Positions 41,666 to 49,788 of a stretch of DNA of 64,000 nt are shown here, one piece after another. Source of the stretch: an uncultured Clostridia bacterium. GTDB taxonomy: Bacteria > Bacillota > Clostridia > Christensenellales > Borkfalkiaceae. The notes under the pieces were generated by a model that was not told the DNA's origin, searched no databases, and saw only the letters and a program-made list of their open reading frames with translations. The translations under genes and the position numbers were made by a program. Each line of letters opens with the position of its first letter. The stretch's first letter is position 1. The DNA lies in contig CALWCH010000005.1 in the NCBI GenBank assembly GCA_944376335.1, positions 35,543 to 99,542 of the forward strand. Reading direction: 5' to 3'.

Positions 41666-44095
41666 TTATTTCTTCTGTGCCGCTTTGAGCGTCTTTGCCA
41701 TATGAATGAGCCGTGCCGCGCACTCCTCCGCCCGCTTGCGGGGAAGGGCGCCCGCTTTGAGCGCCGCCAAAAGTTCCTCGTAGTGCCCTGTACTTCCCGG
41801 CATCATGAGGTCGTTGCCCGCCGCGACCGTCCTTGCAGCCCGCGCACGGGGGTATTTGAGCGTATCCTCCGACTGCGGCTTATAGCCCACCCAGTCGGAC
41901 ATGACGATGCCCTCAAAGCCCCACTCGCCGCGCAGCACCCCTTCGATGAGATCCTCCCGTTCGGAGGTGTGCTGCCCGTTGAGAAGGTTATAGGAGGTCA
42001 TCACGGCAAGCGGCTGCGCCTCCTTGACAGCGATCTCAAAGCCCTTCAGGTAGAGATCGCGCAGGGCGCGCTCGCTCACGATGCTGTTGGAATTGAGGCG
42101 GTTGTTCTCCTGCTCGTTGCACACAAAGTGCTTGAGCGTAGAGCCCCTGCCCGCGCGGCTCTGCACGCCGCGCACGATCGCCGCCGCCATCTTGCCCGTC
42201 ACAAGCGGGTCCTCGGAGAAGTACTCAAAGTTTCTCCCGCACATAAGGTGACGGTGCATATTGAGGGCGGGCGCAAGGTGGTAGTCCACGCCGTAGTGCT
42301 CCATCTCCTCGGCGACGATCTCCCCGCAGCGCTCGCAGAGCGCTGTATCAAAGCTTTGCGCAAGCGCCGTCTCGATGGGCAGCGCCGTGCAGTATTGGTC
42401 GAAGATCTCCCCGCCCCTGCCCTCGTTGGCAGCATCGGGGAACATGACGAGCAGCACCTTCAGGATGTCGGGGGGAAGCAGTTCCTTGACCGCCTTGGTC
42501 TCCTCGCCGACGACGGCGTACTTGCCGTTCTCATCCACGCCGTACTGTCCTGTGATATGCAGCCCCGCAGGGCCGTCCGCCATGATGAGGGTGGGAATGC
42601 CCTCGGAGACAAACCGCTTCGTCGACTGCCCCGCCGCGCCGGGCACGTCCGCACCGCCGAGGCCGCGCGCTTCCTCCCCCTCCGCAAAGTCGCCCGTCAA
42701 AAGGCAGCAAAGCTCCTCATCGGAGAGCGCCTCGGCAAAGGCGAGCGCTTCTTGATCGGGCCGCTTCCTTGCATGCACGGTCTCCTTTACAGCACTCGCA
42801 GGGAGTGTAAATTCAGGCACATCCTTCGGGAGTTCCCGCTCCCTGCGCTTGGGCTTGAAGTCCTCAAAATCGGGCATACTCCCGACGTGCTCCACCCGCT
42901 CCGTGATGACGTCCTCGTCAAGATGCACGACGGCGACGGGCTTTGCATTGCGGCTGCTGCTTCCGACGAACACAACGTAATCTCCCGCCTCCAGCACGCG
43001 GCAGCTGCGCTCTTCATCAAAGGAGGCAAGCGAGGCAAGGCCGAAGCAGATCTCCAGCGTCTCCTCTCCGCCCGCCTCCAAGAGCGCGGTCTTTCGGAAG
43101 GCCGCAAGCACGAGGGGCGGCTGGTCGAGTTTGCCCTCGGGCAGGGAGACGTACACCTCGGCGACCTCTTTTCCCGCACGCTCCCCCGTATTCTTCACGG
43201 TGACGCAAAGGCGCACCTCGCTCCCTTCGAGCGATGCAGAAGCCGTCATCCCGAACGTCGTATAGGAGAGCCCGTGCCCGAAGGGAAAGATGGGTTCTTT
43301 CCCCGCCGCATCGAACCAGCGGTAGCCGATGTAGATGCCCTCTTTATATCGCGTGTCATCTGCAGGGCCGAGATCTCCCACCATCGGATAATCTTCATAC
43401 CGCCCCCAAGTGGAGGCGAGCTTGCCCGAAGGGTTCTTCTTTCCGCTCAGAAGGTCTGCAAACGCATCCCCGACGGCACTGCCGAGCTGCGACAAGAGCA
43501 AGATATTTCCGACTTTTTCCGCGACGGGCGAAAGGTCGACGACGCCGCTCACATTGAGCACGAGCATGAATTTTTGATACTTTTCTGTAAGGGCGAGGAT
43601 GTCGCGCACCTCGGTATCGGTGAGGAAGATATCCCCCTTCACTGCCGCGCGGTCCGCCCCCTCCCCCGAAACGCGGGTGAGGACATACACGGCGGTCTCC
43701 CCCTCTCCATCGAGGGGAAGCTCATATTCGGGCTCCGGCATCGCCACGCTGAGCGCCCCCAGCCCCGTCAGCCCGTCTGCGGCAATGGTATCTTTGATTC
43801 CCATGCGGTAATTATGGCGGGCATTCTCAATGACAGCATCGTACCCGTCCAGCCACGCCTTGGTAGTAATTATAAAGCCCGCGTGAAACAGCCCCTCTTC
43901 AATGGTCGTGTATTCCTTGACCTCGACGATCCCGCCGCCCGTGCCCCCGCGCAGGGTGTGCCTAGCGCCGCTGCCGTAGAGGGCGATCTTCTCCCCCTCT
44001 CGGACGGGAAAGCTCCCGTCCGACTTTAAGAGAACGGCGCAGTCCGCAGCAAGTTCCCTCACACGGTTGTAGTGTGTCTTCAACATTCCATTCAT
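41666..44095 (-). CDS. GH3 beta-glycosidase with permuted domain order (second copy)
   Basis: 809 residues, cytoplasmic. The first ATG has GGAGGAAATTT upstream. Same permuted layout as the 32.4-34.9 kb gene: IALYGSGARHTLRGGTGGG first, Fn3-like VKNTGERAGKEVAEVYVSLP in the middle, and the barrel last, with LKHFVCNEQENNRLNSNSIV and the nucleophile aspartate in IVMSDWVGY. The two share the overall plan but differ throughout, so they are old paralogues with probably different substrates. It overlaps the ceramidase-like gene upstream by an ATGA-type junction. Confidence 0.92.
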   Translation of the reverse strand: MNGMLKTHYNRVRELAADCAVLLKSDGSFPVREGEKIALYGSGARHTLRGGTGGGIVEVKEYTTIEEGLFHAGFIITTKAWLDGYDAVIENARHNYRMGIKDTIAADGLTGLGALSVAMPEPEYELPLDGEGETAVYVLTRVSGEGADRAAVKGDIFLTDTEVRDILALTEKYQKFMLVLNVSGVVDLSPVAEKVGNILLLSQLGSAVGDAFADLLSGKKNPSGKLASTWGRYEDYPMVGDLGPADDTRYKEGIYIGYRWFDAAGKEPIFPFGHGLSYTTFGMTASASLEGSEVRLCVTVKNTGERAGKEVAEVYVSLPEGKLDQPPLVLAAFRKTALLEAGGEETLEICFGLASLASFDEERSCRVLEAGDYVVFVGSSSRNAKPVAVVHLDEDVITERVEHVGSMPDFEDFKPKRRERELPKDVPEFTLPASAVKETVHARKRPDQEALAFAEALSDEELCCLLTGDFAEGEEARGLGGADVPGAAGQSTKRFVSEGIPTLIMADGPAGLHITGQYGVDENGKYAVVGEETKAVKELLPPDILKVLLVMFPDAANEGRGGEIFDQYCTALPIETALAQSFDTALCERCGEIVAEEMEHYGVDYHLAPALNMHRHLMCGRNFEYFSEDPLVTGKMAAAIVRGVQSRAGRGSTLKHFVCNEQENNRLNSNSIVSERALRDLYLKGFEIAVKEAQPLAVMTSYNLLNGQHTSEREDLIEGVLRGEWGFEGIVMSDWVGYKPQSEDTLKYPRARAARTVAAGNDLMMPGSTGHYEELLAALKAGALPRKRAEECAARLIHMAKTLKAAQKK

Positions 44096-45318
44096 AAATT
44101 TCCTCCGTTTATCTCCGCATCCAGCCTGCGGAAGGTCTCTTTCAAACTTTGTTCGGCATATCCCGAAGCGAGCGGCGCGCCCTCCGTTTCAAAGGAATGG
44201 TGTTCAAGCTGCCAATCATCGGGGATATACCCCTTATAGCCGTTCACAAGCGAAATAAAGATCGCCTCTTCCTTCATCTCGTTTAAAATGGCCGCACCGA
44301 TGGATGTGGGCACTTCAGCGTCCACGCCCGCAAGGGTGAGTCCTCCCGCCTTTAAGAGGGTGCAGCGGTACTCCGTCTCCCCGCCGTCCGTCCGCGGGCA
44401 AAATGCGCTCCCCTCTCCCGCAGCAATTTCCCCCGCGAAGGGCGCACATCGTATGGTTTCCAGCGTCCGTTCGACGTCACGCACATGCTCCTCCGTCAAA
44501 AGTTCAAGAACGAGATGCCCCGTCTCTCCCAGATTTTGGTAGACGGGCTTTCCGTCGATAACTTTTACGCCGAAGTTGGTCATCATGCGCGGATTCTGAT
44601 CTCCCGCCGCCGAAGAGGTCCACAGGCAGACGCCCCCGTGCCTTGCTTCCACGGCACTCGCCGTCCGCCCCGGGAAGTCGCCGCTCACGCCCACGCCGCC
44701 GCGCTCGATGCAGCCGTTCATGACGACGGCATGGCAGGCATAATTTACAAGAAAGGCGATGGGCACACCCGCCTCGTCCTCGAGGCGCACGGCTCTCAGC
44801 GTCTTATCGGAGGGCCGCTCGAAGTTATACCCGAGCTCTGCCTTCTCCCCCGACTTTATCTCATCGCGGTTGCAGTTGATGTACGACTTCCCCGTACCCG
44901 CTCCCATCCGTGCGGGGCGAAGGGAAGCGATTGCCTCCCCCGCCGCCTTCATGAGGCCTTCCTTGATGTGTTCCTTCCAGCTCATGGAGGACTTGGACGC
45001 ATCGTCCTCCCTTGTAAGCAGCCTCGCAGCAAAGAGCGGCACGGCCTCATGCGTGTGCGTGGCGGCAAGGAAGATGTACTCCTCGGGAATGTGAAATGCC
45101 GCAAAGAGCGCCTCTTTGTATCCCTCCGCGTCGGGCACAAAGGTGAGGTCGAAAGAGGCAACCAGCGCGCGCCTGTTTCCGCTCTCCAATACAAGCACCC
45201 GCACAAAGATGTGATCGTTGATACGCGTAAATTGCAGGGGCCCTAAAAGGGGGAGCGGCAGAAGCGCCTCCTTGGGGGTGATATCCGCCTTAGCGGCACC
45301 CGCACGCAGCATGTTCAT
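44092..45318 (-). CDS. Neutral/alkaline ceramidase N-terminal-domain-like protein
   Basis: 408 residues, first gene of the large GH operon. The ATG at 45318 lies nine bases after GGGAGG; longer frames are rejected. LRAGAAKADITPKEALLPL is the conserved start of the neutral-ceramidase-like family, and IFLAATHTHEAVPLFA resembles its zinc-binding histidine block (THTHE); VNYACHAVVMNGC and SGDFPGRTASAVE continue the pattern. No signal peptide, unlike secreted ceramidases. Relatives in glycan operons are usually of unknown function, so an amidase or deacylase acting on a glycan or glycolipid is possible. Confidence 0.75.
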   Translation of the reverse strand: MNMLRAGAAKADITPKEALLPLPLLGPLQFTRINDHIFVRVLVLESGNRRALVASFDLTFVPDAEGYKEALFAAFHIPEEYIFLAATHTHEAVPLFAARLLTREDDASKSSMSWKEHIKEGLMKAAGEAIASLRPARMGAGTGKSYINCNRDEIKSGEKAELGYNFERPSDKTLRAVRLEDEAGVPIAFLVNYACHAVVMNGCIERGGVGVSGDFPGRTASAVEARHGGVCLWTSSAAGDQNPRMMTNFGVKVIDGKPVYQNLGETGHLVLELLTEEHVRDVERTLETIRCAPFAGEIAAGEGSAFCPRTDGGETEYRCTLLKAGGLTLAGVDAEVPTSIGAAILNEMKEEAIFISLVNGYKGYIPDDWQLEHHSFETEGAPLASGYAEQSLKETFRRLDAEINGGNL

Positions 45319-45352
45319 CCGGTTGTTCCTCCCAATCACTGATTTTTGTCCC

Positions 45353-45381
45353 ATTTTAGCATACTTGCAGCCGCTTTACAA
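45353..45381 (-). promoter_or_regulatory. Promoter of the large GH operon
   Basis: On the minus strand TTGTAA and TAAAAT are 17 bases apart, about 35 bases before the ceramidase-like start codon. Confidence 0.7.
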
Positions 45382-45398
45382 GAGGCGAAGGGGCGGAC

Positions 45399-45423
45399 GT
45401 AACACCCCCGCCGCCTTTGTCAC
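45399..45423 (-). promoter_or_regulatory. Regulon site F: weak copy, 17 bp from the -35 box
   Basis: GTAACACCCC, five bases, CCTTTGTCAC. The right half matches CGTTTGTGAC at eight of ten positions, the left half at about six. It is 17 bp from the -35 box, 11 bp (one helical turn) closer than sites A, B, D and E. It may be a weaker site for the same regulator or a chance match. Confidence 0.4.
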
Positions 45424-45435
45424 ACAGACAAAAAA

Positions 45436-45462
45436 GGGGACGGAACGCGCGGCTCCATCCCC
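45436..45462 (-). terminator. Terminator of the sugar-catabolic cassette
   Basis: GGGGACGGA pairs with TCCATCCCC with one G-T style mismatch. On the minus strand it ends in CCCCTTTTTT, after the zinc dehydrogenase gene. Confidence 0.85.
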
Positions 45463-45506
45463 TCTTTTGAATATCCTATCGGCATTGTCATGGCCGCAGG
45501 CGGCAC

Positions 45507-46619
45507 TCACTCGCCCTTGACGACGATCTTGAGCCCCTGCATGCTGATGTTCATCTCCATGGCGTCGTTAATGTCGGCAAGCGCATATTTGTGCGTCAGG
45601 AGTTCCTCAACGGGCAGGCCGTCCTTCTTGGCCTCCTTCAAAAAGTCGCACGCCTGCATCCAGTCCTTGGCCTGGTATGTCCAAGAACCCGTCACTTTGA
45701 TCTCCTTGTTGCAGATGTCGAGGTGCGGGTTATAGGTCGCATCGCCGTTGTTGACGAAGAACCCGAGCTCGCACATCGCCCCGCCCCTTCTCACATACTT
45801 CCAGATGGTGGAGGCAGCCTTCGGCGAGCCCGTGCACTGGAACGCCATCTCCGCGCCCTTGCCCGTGATTTCGCCAACGCGCGCGATCGCATCCTCCTTG
45901 AGGAAGTTGACGGTATACCGTGCCCCCAGCCTCTCCGCCATCCGAAGGCGCTTCTCGTCGCCGTCGACGGCGATGATGTTGCCCACGCCCATCGTCCTCA
46001 CGAGCGTTAAAAGCAGCAGCCCGATGGGTCCGCAGCCCTGCACGAGCACATAGGAGCCATGCTTGAAGTTGAAAATCTCCTTCGCCTTCTCCACGGCGTG
46101 AACGACGACGGCGGCAGGCTCGATGAGGGTGCGAAGGTCAACGTCCATATCGCTGACGTTGAAGATGACGCCGCCCGCATTGATCTTGATGTATTCGCCG
46201 AACCAGCCGTTGAAGTTCTTGTAGGCCTTTTCGCCCGGGATGAGCCCGAAAATTTCGCCGCTCTCGCACAGATGGATGTGTTCGGGGTCGTACTTGCAGG
46301 TATCACATACGCCGCAGGGCTTGAGGCCCGTTACGACTTTATCCCCCACCCGAAGGGGCTTGCCGTAGTAGTCCGCCTTGACGTTCTTCCCGAGCTTAAC
46401 GATGGTGCCCGTTCCCTCGTGGCCGAGTTCGATGGGGATATACCCGAAGGGATCGCCCTTGTACTCGTGCACGTCGGTGCCGCAGATGCCCGTCTGCTCC
46501 ACTTTGACGAGCACTTCGTCGTCATTGACCTGAGGCACGGGGAGTTCATAGATCTCGATCTTCTTGGACCCCGTCAGCACGGCGACCCTCGCCCTTTCGG
46601 GCACTTCAAATTGTGTCAT
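45507..46619 (-). CDS. Zinc-dependent medium-chain alcohol/polyol dehydrogenase
   Basis: 370 residues. ATAAGGAGCAAACAAG precedes the ATG. The catalytic zinc site is in GICGTDVHEY and ELGHEGTGTIV (Cys, then His-Glu). The structural zinc site is the four-cysteine block CGVCDTCKYDPEHIHLC. The NAD(P)-binding motif is VLVQGCGPIGLLLL with an aspartate after the second strand (IAVDGDEKR), favouring NAD. It groups with sorbitol/threonine-dehydrogenase-like enzymes. As last gene of the kinase-isomerase-aldolase cassette, it may reduce the aldehyde released by the aldolase, or oxidise a polyol that enters the pathway. Confidence 0.9.
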   Translation of the reverse strand: MTQFEVPERARVAVLTGSKKIEIYELPVPQVNDDEVLVKVEQTGICGTDVHEYKGDPFGYIPIELGHEGTGTIVKLGKNVKADYYGKPLRVGDKVVTGLKPCGVCDTCKYDPEHIHLCESGEIFGLIPGEKAYKNFNGWFGEYIKINAGGVIFNVSDMDVDLRTLIEPAAVVVHAVEKAKEIFNFKHGSYVLVQGCGPIGLLLLTLVRTMGVGNIIAVDGDEKRLRMAERLGARYTVNFLKEDAIARVGEITGKGAEMAFQCTGSPKAASTIWKYVRRGGAMCELGFFVNNGDATYNPHLDICNKEIKVTGSWTYQAKDWMQACDFLKEAKKDGLPVEELLTHKYALADINDAMEMNISMQGLKIVVKGE

Positions 46620-47539
46620 CTTGTTTGCTCCTTATCATTTTTTATCCTCATCACGAGGTTAAATCTTATTTTCTCCCCCGCCTTTAAGGTGCGGTAGGAA
46701 AAGCGGCCGTCGAGCTCCGTCGTCGAGGGCTCCAGCCCCAGGGCATAGTCCCCCGCCGCCATGCTCTTCCACTCGACAAAGTAAGGCAGCGCCTCCTTCG
46801 GCCACTCCAGCGTAAACGCCTTACCGAGTTTTGCGTTCCTGAGCGTCACGCGCGGCGTTTTCAGGCGCAGGAAGTAGCAGCGCTCCTCCTCATTGGGAAC
46901 AGGCGCCTGCATCTTGCAGCGGCCTGCAATGCCCTCGGCCGCCCACGGCGTGCGGGGGATGACTTCCTCCGCATTGTCCAAAAGCTCCGCGCCCTCATCG
47001 AGCATGGGATAGCCCACATTGACGTGGTAGAGAAGGCAATAATCCTCATCGCGCGTGCCGAGGTTTTCGAGGGTGTCCTCGATTTCCAGCGTATCCGAAC
47101 CGACCGCCGAAGTGACGCGCCGCCTGAACAGCAGATTCTTGCCGAAGAGCGCCGTCTCACGCACTTCCGCCTCGATGAAAATGCCCGTCTCATTCACCTC
47201 TGCCCTCGTCACGCGGGCGGGGGTGAGATGGTGCGAGCCGTGCAGGGGATACCCCTCGCGTGCGCCCGCCGAATCTAACCCGACGGTATAGAGCATCCCG
47301 CCCTCAAAGCGGTTTGCAAAGTCCGTCTCCCGCATCGTAAAGCCGTTTTTGGAGATAAAGGAGATGTTCATGCCCCCGTCGAAGAGCTGCATCACATCGA
47401 GCGCCTTGCTCTCATTGAGAAGAAAGCGCAGCCGCCCGTTGTCGCAGTCCAAAACGCGCAGCCCGCGCTCGGGGCCTTCCGAAAGCTCATAGCGGCGGAG
47501 GGAGGCAATCTGACAGAAATTAGAGATGCGCCCGTCCAT
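46616..47539 (-). CDS. DUF4432 aldose-1-epimerase-like protein
   Basis: 307 residues. The start overlaps the aldolase stop (TGATG). Features of the family: RGLRVLDCDNGRL, the pattern around YPLHGSHHLTPARV with paired histidines as in mutarotases, YHVNVGYPML, and a conserved acidic end (GLEPSTTELDGR). Probably interconverts anomers of the sugar consumed by the neighbouring isomerase and kinase. The fold is inferred from motifs; the substrate is unknown. Confidence 0.82.
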   Translation of the reverse strand: MDGRISNFCQIASLRRYELSEGPERGLRVLDCDNGRLRFLLNESKALDVMQLFDGGMNISFISKNGFTMRETDFANRFEGGMLYTVGLDSAGAREGYPLHGSHHLTPARVTRAEVNETGIFIEAEVRETALFGKNLLFRRRVTSAVGSDTLEIEDTLENLGTRDEDYCLLYHVNVGYPMLDEGAELLDNAEEVIPRTPWAAEGIAGRCKMQAPVPNEEERCYFLRLKTPRVTLRNAKLGKAFTLEWPKEALPYFVEWKSMAAGDYALGLEPSTTELDGRFSYRTLKAGEKIRFNLVMRIKNDKEQTR

Positions 47540-48387
47540 CAGTCGATGCCGCTGAACACCTTCAGCGTCTCCAGCACGTTCTCGTACATCGCCTTCTCGG
47601 CGTCCATCGCAAGGTCATGGTAGTACCCTTCGGCCTTCTCACCCGTGAGCGCCTTAGCCGCCGCATAGCCCGCATACGACATATAGGTATAGTAGTTGAT
47701 CTTATCGATGCCGCGGCGGATGACGTCGCGGTACACCTCGTGCGAGATGCCGCTCCCGCCGTGCATGACGAGGGGAATGTCCGTCTGCTTCTTTACCGCG
47801 TCGATGATATCAAGATTTAAAACGGGCGTACTCTTATAGATGCCGTGCGCCGTACCGAAGGCGATGGCGAGCGCATCCACGCCCGTCCGCTCTAAGAAAT
47901 CGGGCACGAGGGAGGGCTTCGTGTAGAGCGCGGAGGGATCAGAAGCCGTCTCGCCCGAACCGTCCTCGCGCGCGGGGAGCGCCCCCAGCTCCGCCTCCAC
48001 CTCCACACCGCGTTCATGGGCGTACTTCGTCACTTCCGCCGTGCCCTTCACGTTTTCCTCGTAGGAGAGCGTCGAATAGTCGATCATCACCGACGTAAAC
48101 CCGTGTTCGATGGCCCGCTTGCAGTAGTCGAAGTCCTCGCCGTGGTCGAGATGCACGCAGACGGGCACCTTCGCATTCTTTGCCGCCGCAACCATGAGGG
48201 GCGCGATCTTGTCGAGCGGGGCGGCGTAGTCATGGCACTGCGCGTGCGCGATAATGACGGGCACATTCAGCTTTTCCGCCGCATCGATGACCGCCCACAA
48301 GCTCTCCGTGTTGGGGGTGTTGAAGCTGCCGACGGCAGCATTTTTGCTCTTTGCGAGCTCGCAAACTTCCTTTAATGTCGCTAACAT
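47539..48387 (-). CDS. Class II (zinc) ketose-bisphosphate aldolase
   Basis: 282 residues. GATAAGGAGTAAATT precedes the ATG. The fold is that of class II FBP/tagatose-bisphosphate aldolases: catalytic Asp and zinc His in VCVHLDHGEDFD, further zinc ligands in IAFGTAHGIYKS and PLVMHGGSGI, and the phosphate-binding end KINYYT. It would cleave a ketose phosphate made by the FGGY kinase next door. Whether the substrate is a 1-phosphate or a bisphosphate is not clear; no phosphofructokinase-type second kinase is in the cassette. Confidence 0.92.
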   Translation of the reverse strand: MLATLKEVCELAKSKNAAVGSFNTPNTESLWAVIDAAEKLNVPVIIAHAQCHDYAAPLDKIAPLMVAAAKNAKVPVCVHLDHGEDFDYCKRAIEHGFTSVMIDYSTLSYEENVKGTAEVTKYAHERGVEVEAELGALPAREDGSGETASDPSALYTKPSLVPDFLERTGVDALAIAFGTAHGIYKSTPVLNLDIIDAVKKQTDIPLVMHGGSGISHEVYRDVIRRGIDKINYYTYMSYAGYAAAKALTGEKAEGYYHDLAMDAEKAMYENVLETLKVFSGID

Positions 48388-48390
48388 AAT

Positions 48391-49788
48391 TTACTCCTTA
48401 TCGATGTCGATGACTTCGTAGCCGAGGTAGGTCGAAAACGCCTCCTCGAGCACGGCCTTCATGTGCCCCATGCCGACGGTGGTGTGGTGCTTGAACCCGC
48501 CGCGCGCCAAGCGAATGAGTTTGTTCTGCAGGTCGGGGATCTCCGCCACGCCGCCGCAGCCGAAGTAGCCGCTTTCGATGGGTTCGCCCGTAAAGCGCGC
48601 CTCGCTCGCATACACCTTGAGTTTGCCGTCCTCGGTAAAGCCGTTGGAAAAGGTCATATCGAACGCGGCGATGCGCCCCTCGTTGGTGCCCCAGCCCGAG
48701 CCGGGGTCGCCCTTTGCAAACATCTTGTGCTCGGTGACAGTTCCCTTTCCCGCCATGAGCGTCTCAGCGACCGGCCCGCAGTGGAAGAGAATGACTTTAT
48801 TCTCGTCGTCGCCGTAGTTGTTGTTCCAATCGAGGCAGGCCGCGGGTTTCTCGCTCGCAAGGGCAAGTGCGCGCATGGTGACGGCGGACGTCAAATCAAT
48901 TTCGCACGAGCAGACGATGCCGCGGTCGTTGAGCTCGGAGACGAGCACGCACGGGCACACGCGGAGGATGGTCTCCATCTCATTCCAGCAGCGGAGCGTC
49001 ACTGCATCCAGATGATACTCTTCGATGTATTCGTCGATGACGGCGGAGATCTTCGCGAGCGTCAGCTTGTTCTTCTCGGGCACGCGCGAAAAGTCGGTGT
49101 AATCTTCGAGGCGCTTGACCTTTGCGAGCACGGCAGCGTCGTCGTCCTTCTTCCGCTGCACCTTGAAGATGAGTTCGGAGAGATCGAAGCTCTCCACGTT
49201 GATGCCGTACCGCTGCAAGGTGACCTCGTCGAAGCGCACCGTCTTGAAGGCGGTCGTCCGCGCGCCGATGCAGCCGAGGTTGAAGCGCTTCATCCCCTTG
49301 ACGACGCGGCAAATGGCGGCAAAGTCCTGTAAGTTTTGGCGGAACGCCTCGCTCAAAGGATGCACGACGTGCGGCTTCATCACGGTGAAGGGGATCTTGT
49401 ACTGATAAAACACATCCGTCACCGAGAACTTGCCGCAGAAGGCGTCGCGGCGGTGCGCAAAGTCCATCTTGCCGAGCTCGTCGGGGTACGCCTGCATGAG
49501 AATGGGCACGTTCGCGTCCTGCAGCGCCGTCACCGCGCCATTCTCGTCGATGAAGATGGGCATGCAGAGGATGACGCCGTCATACTCGCCTTCGTGGCTT
49601 TTCAGCCAATCGTGGTAGAGCCGGCCCTCTTCACGCGTCTCCACCGCGCCGTAGCGGGTGAGGGAAGCGTCCATCGCGAGGTACTCATACCCCGCGTCCG
49701 TCACGGCTTTTTCCATCTCCCGCCGCGCGCCCTCGATGAGCTCCCCGGGCATGAACCCGCGGTTGCCGAAAAACAGTGCAAATTTCAT
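48391..49788 (-). CDS. L-fucose/L-arabinose isomerase-superfamily protein
   Basis: 465 residues. The start is the ATG with GGAG eight bases upstream; a TTG one codon earlier is less likely. KFALFFGNRGFMPGE begins the Rossmann-like domain, DGVILCMPIFIDENG fits the second domain, and the active-site region holds the acidic residue in CWNEMETI and EIDLTSAVTMRALA, with FHCGPVAETLM later. These are features of the FucI/AraA-like superfamily, which converts an aldose to a ketose. The final histidine-rich segment (KHHTTVGMGHM) fits the metal site. The specific sugar cannot be read from sequence. It overlaps the kinase stop (TGATG). Confidence 0.85.
   Translation of the reverse strand: MKFALFFGNRGFMPGELIEGARREMEKAVTDAGYEYLAMDASLTRYGAVETREEGRLYHDWLKSHEGEYDGVILCMPIFIDENGAVTALQDANVPILMQAYPDELGKMDFAHRRDAFCGKFSVTDVFYQYKIPFTVMKPHVVHPLSEAFRQNLQDFAAICRVVKGMKRFNLGCIGARTTAFKTVRFDEVTLQRYGINVESFDLSELIFKVQRKKDDDAAVLAKVKRLEDYTDFSRVPEKNKLTLAKISAVIDEYIEEYHLDAVTLRCWNEMETILRVCPCVLVSELNDRGIVCSCEIDLTSAVTMRALALASEKPAACLDWNNNYGDDENKVILFHCGPVAETLMAGKGTVTEHKMFAKGDPGSGWGTNEGRIAAFDMTFSNGFTEDGKLKVYASEARFTGEPIESGYFGCGGVAEIPDLQNKLIRLARGGFKHHTTVGMGHMKAVLEEAFSTYLGYEVIDIDKE

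Noticed and set aside
41702-44029. A 775-codon plus-strand open frame opposite the second GH3 gene
   Set aside because: Composition is arginine/histidine-rich and low-information, with no domain, while the minus strand encodes a complete GH3.
45416-45432. TTTGTC/GACAAA inverted repeat as the regulon site of the large GH operon
   Set aside because: The halves do not follow the 10-5-10 layout, and part of it belongs to the T tract of the adjacent terminator; the 45399-45423 placement fits better.
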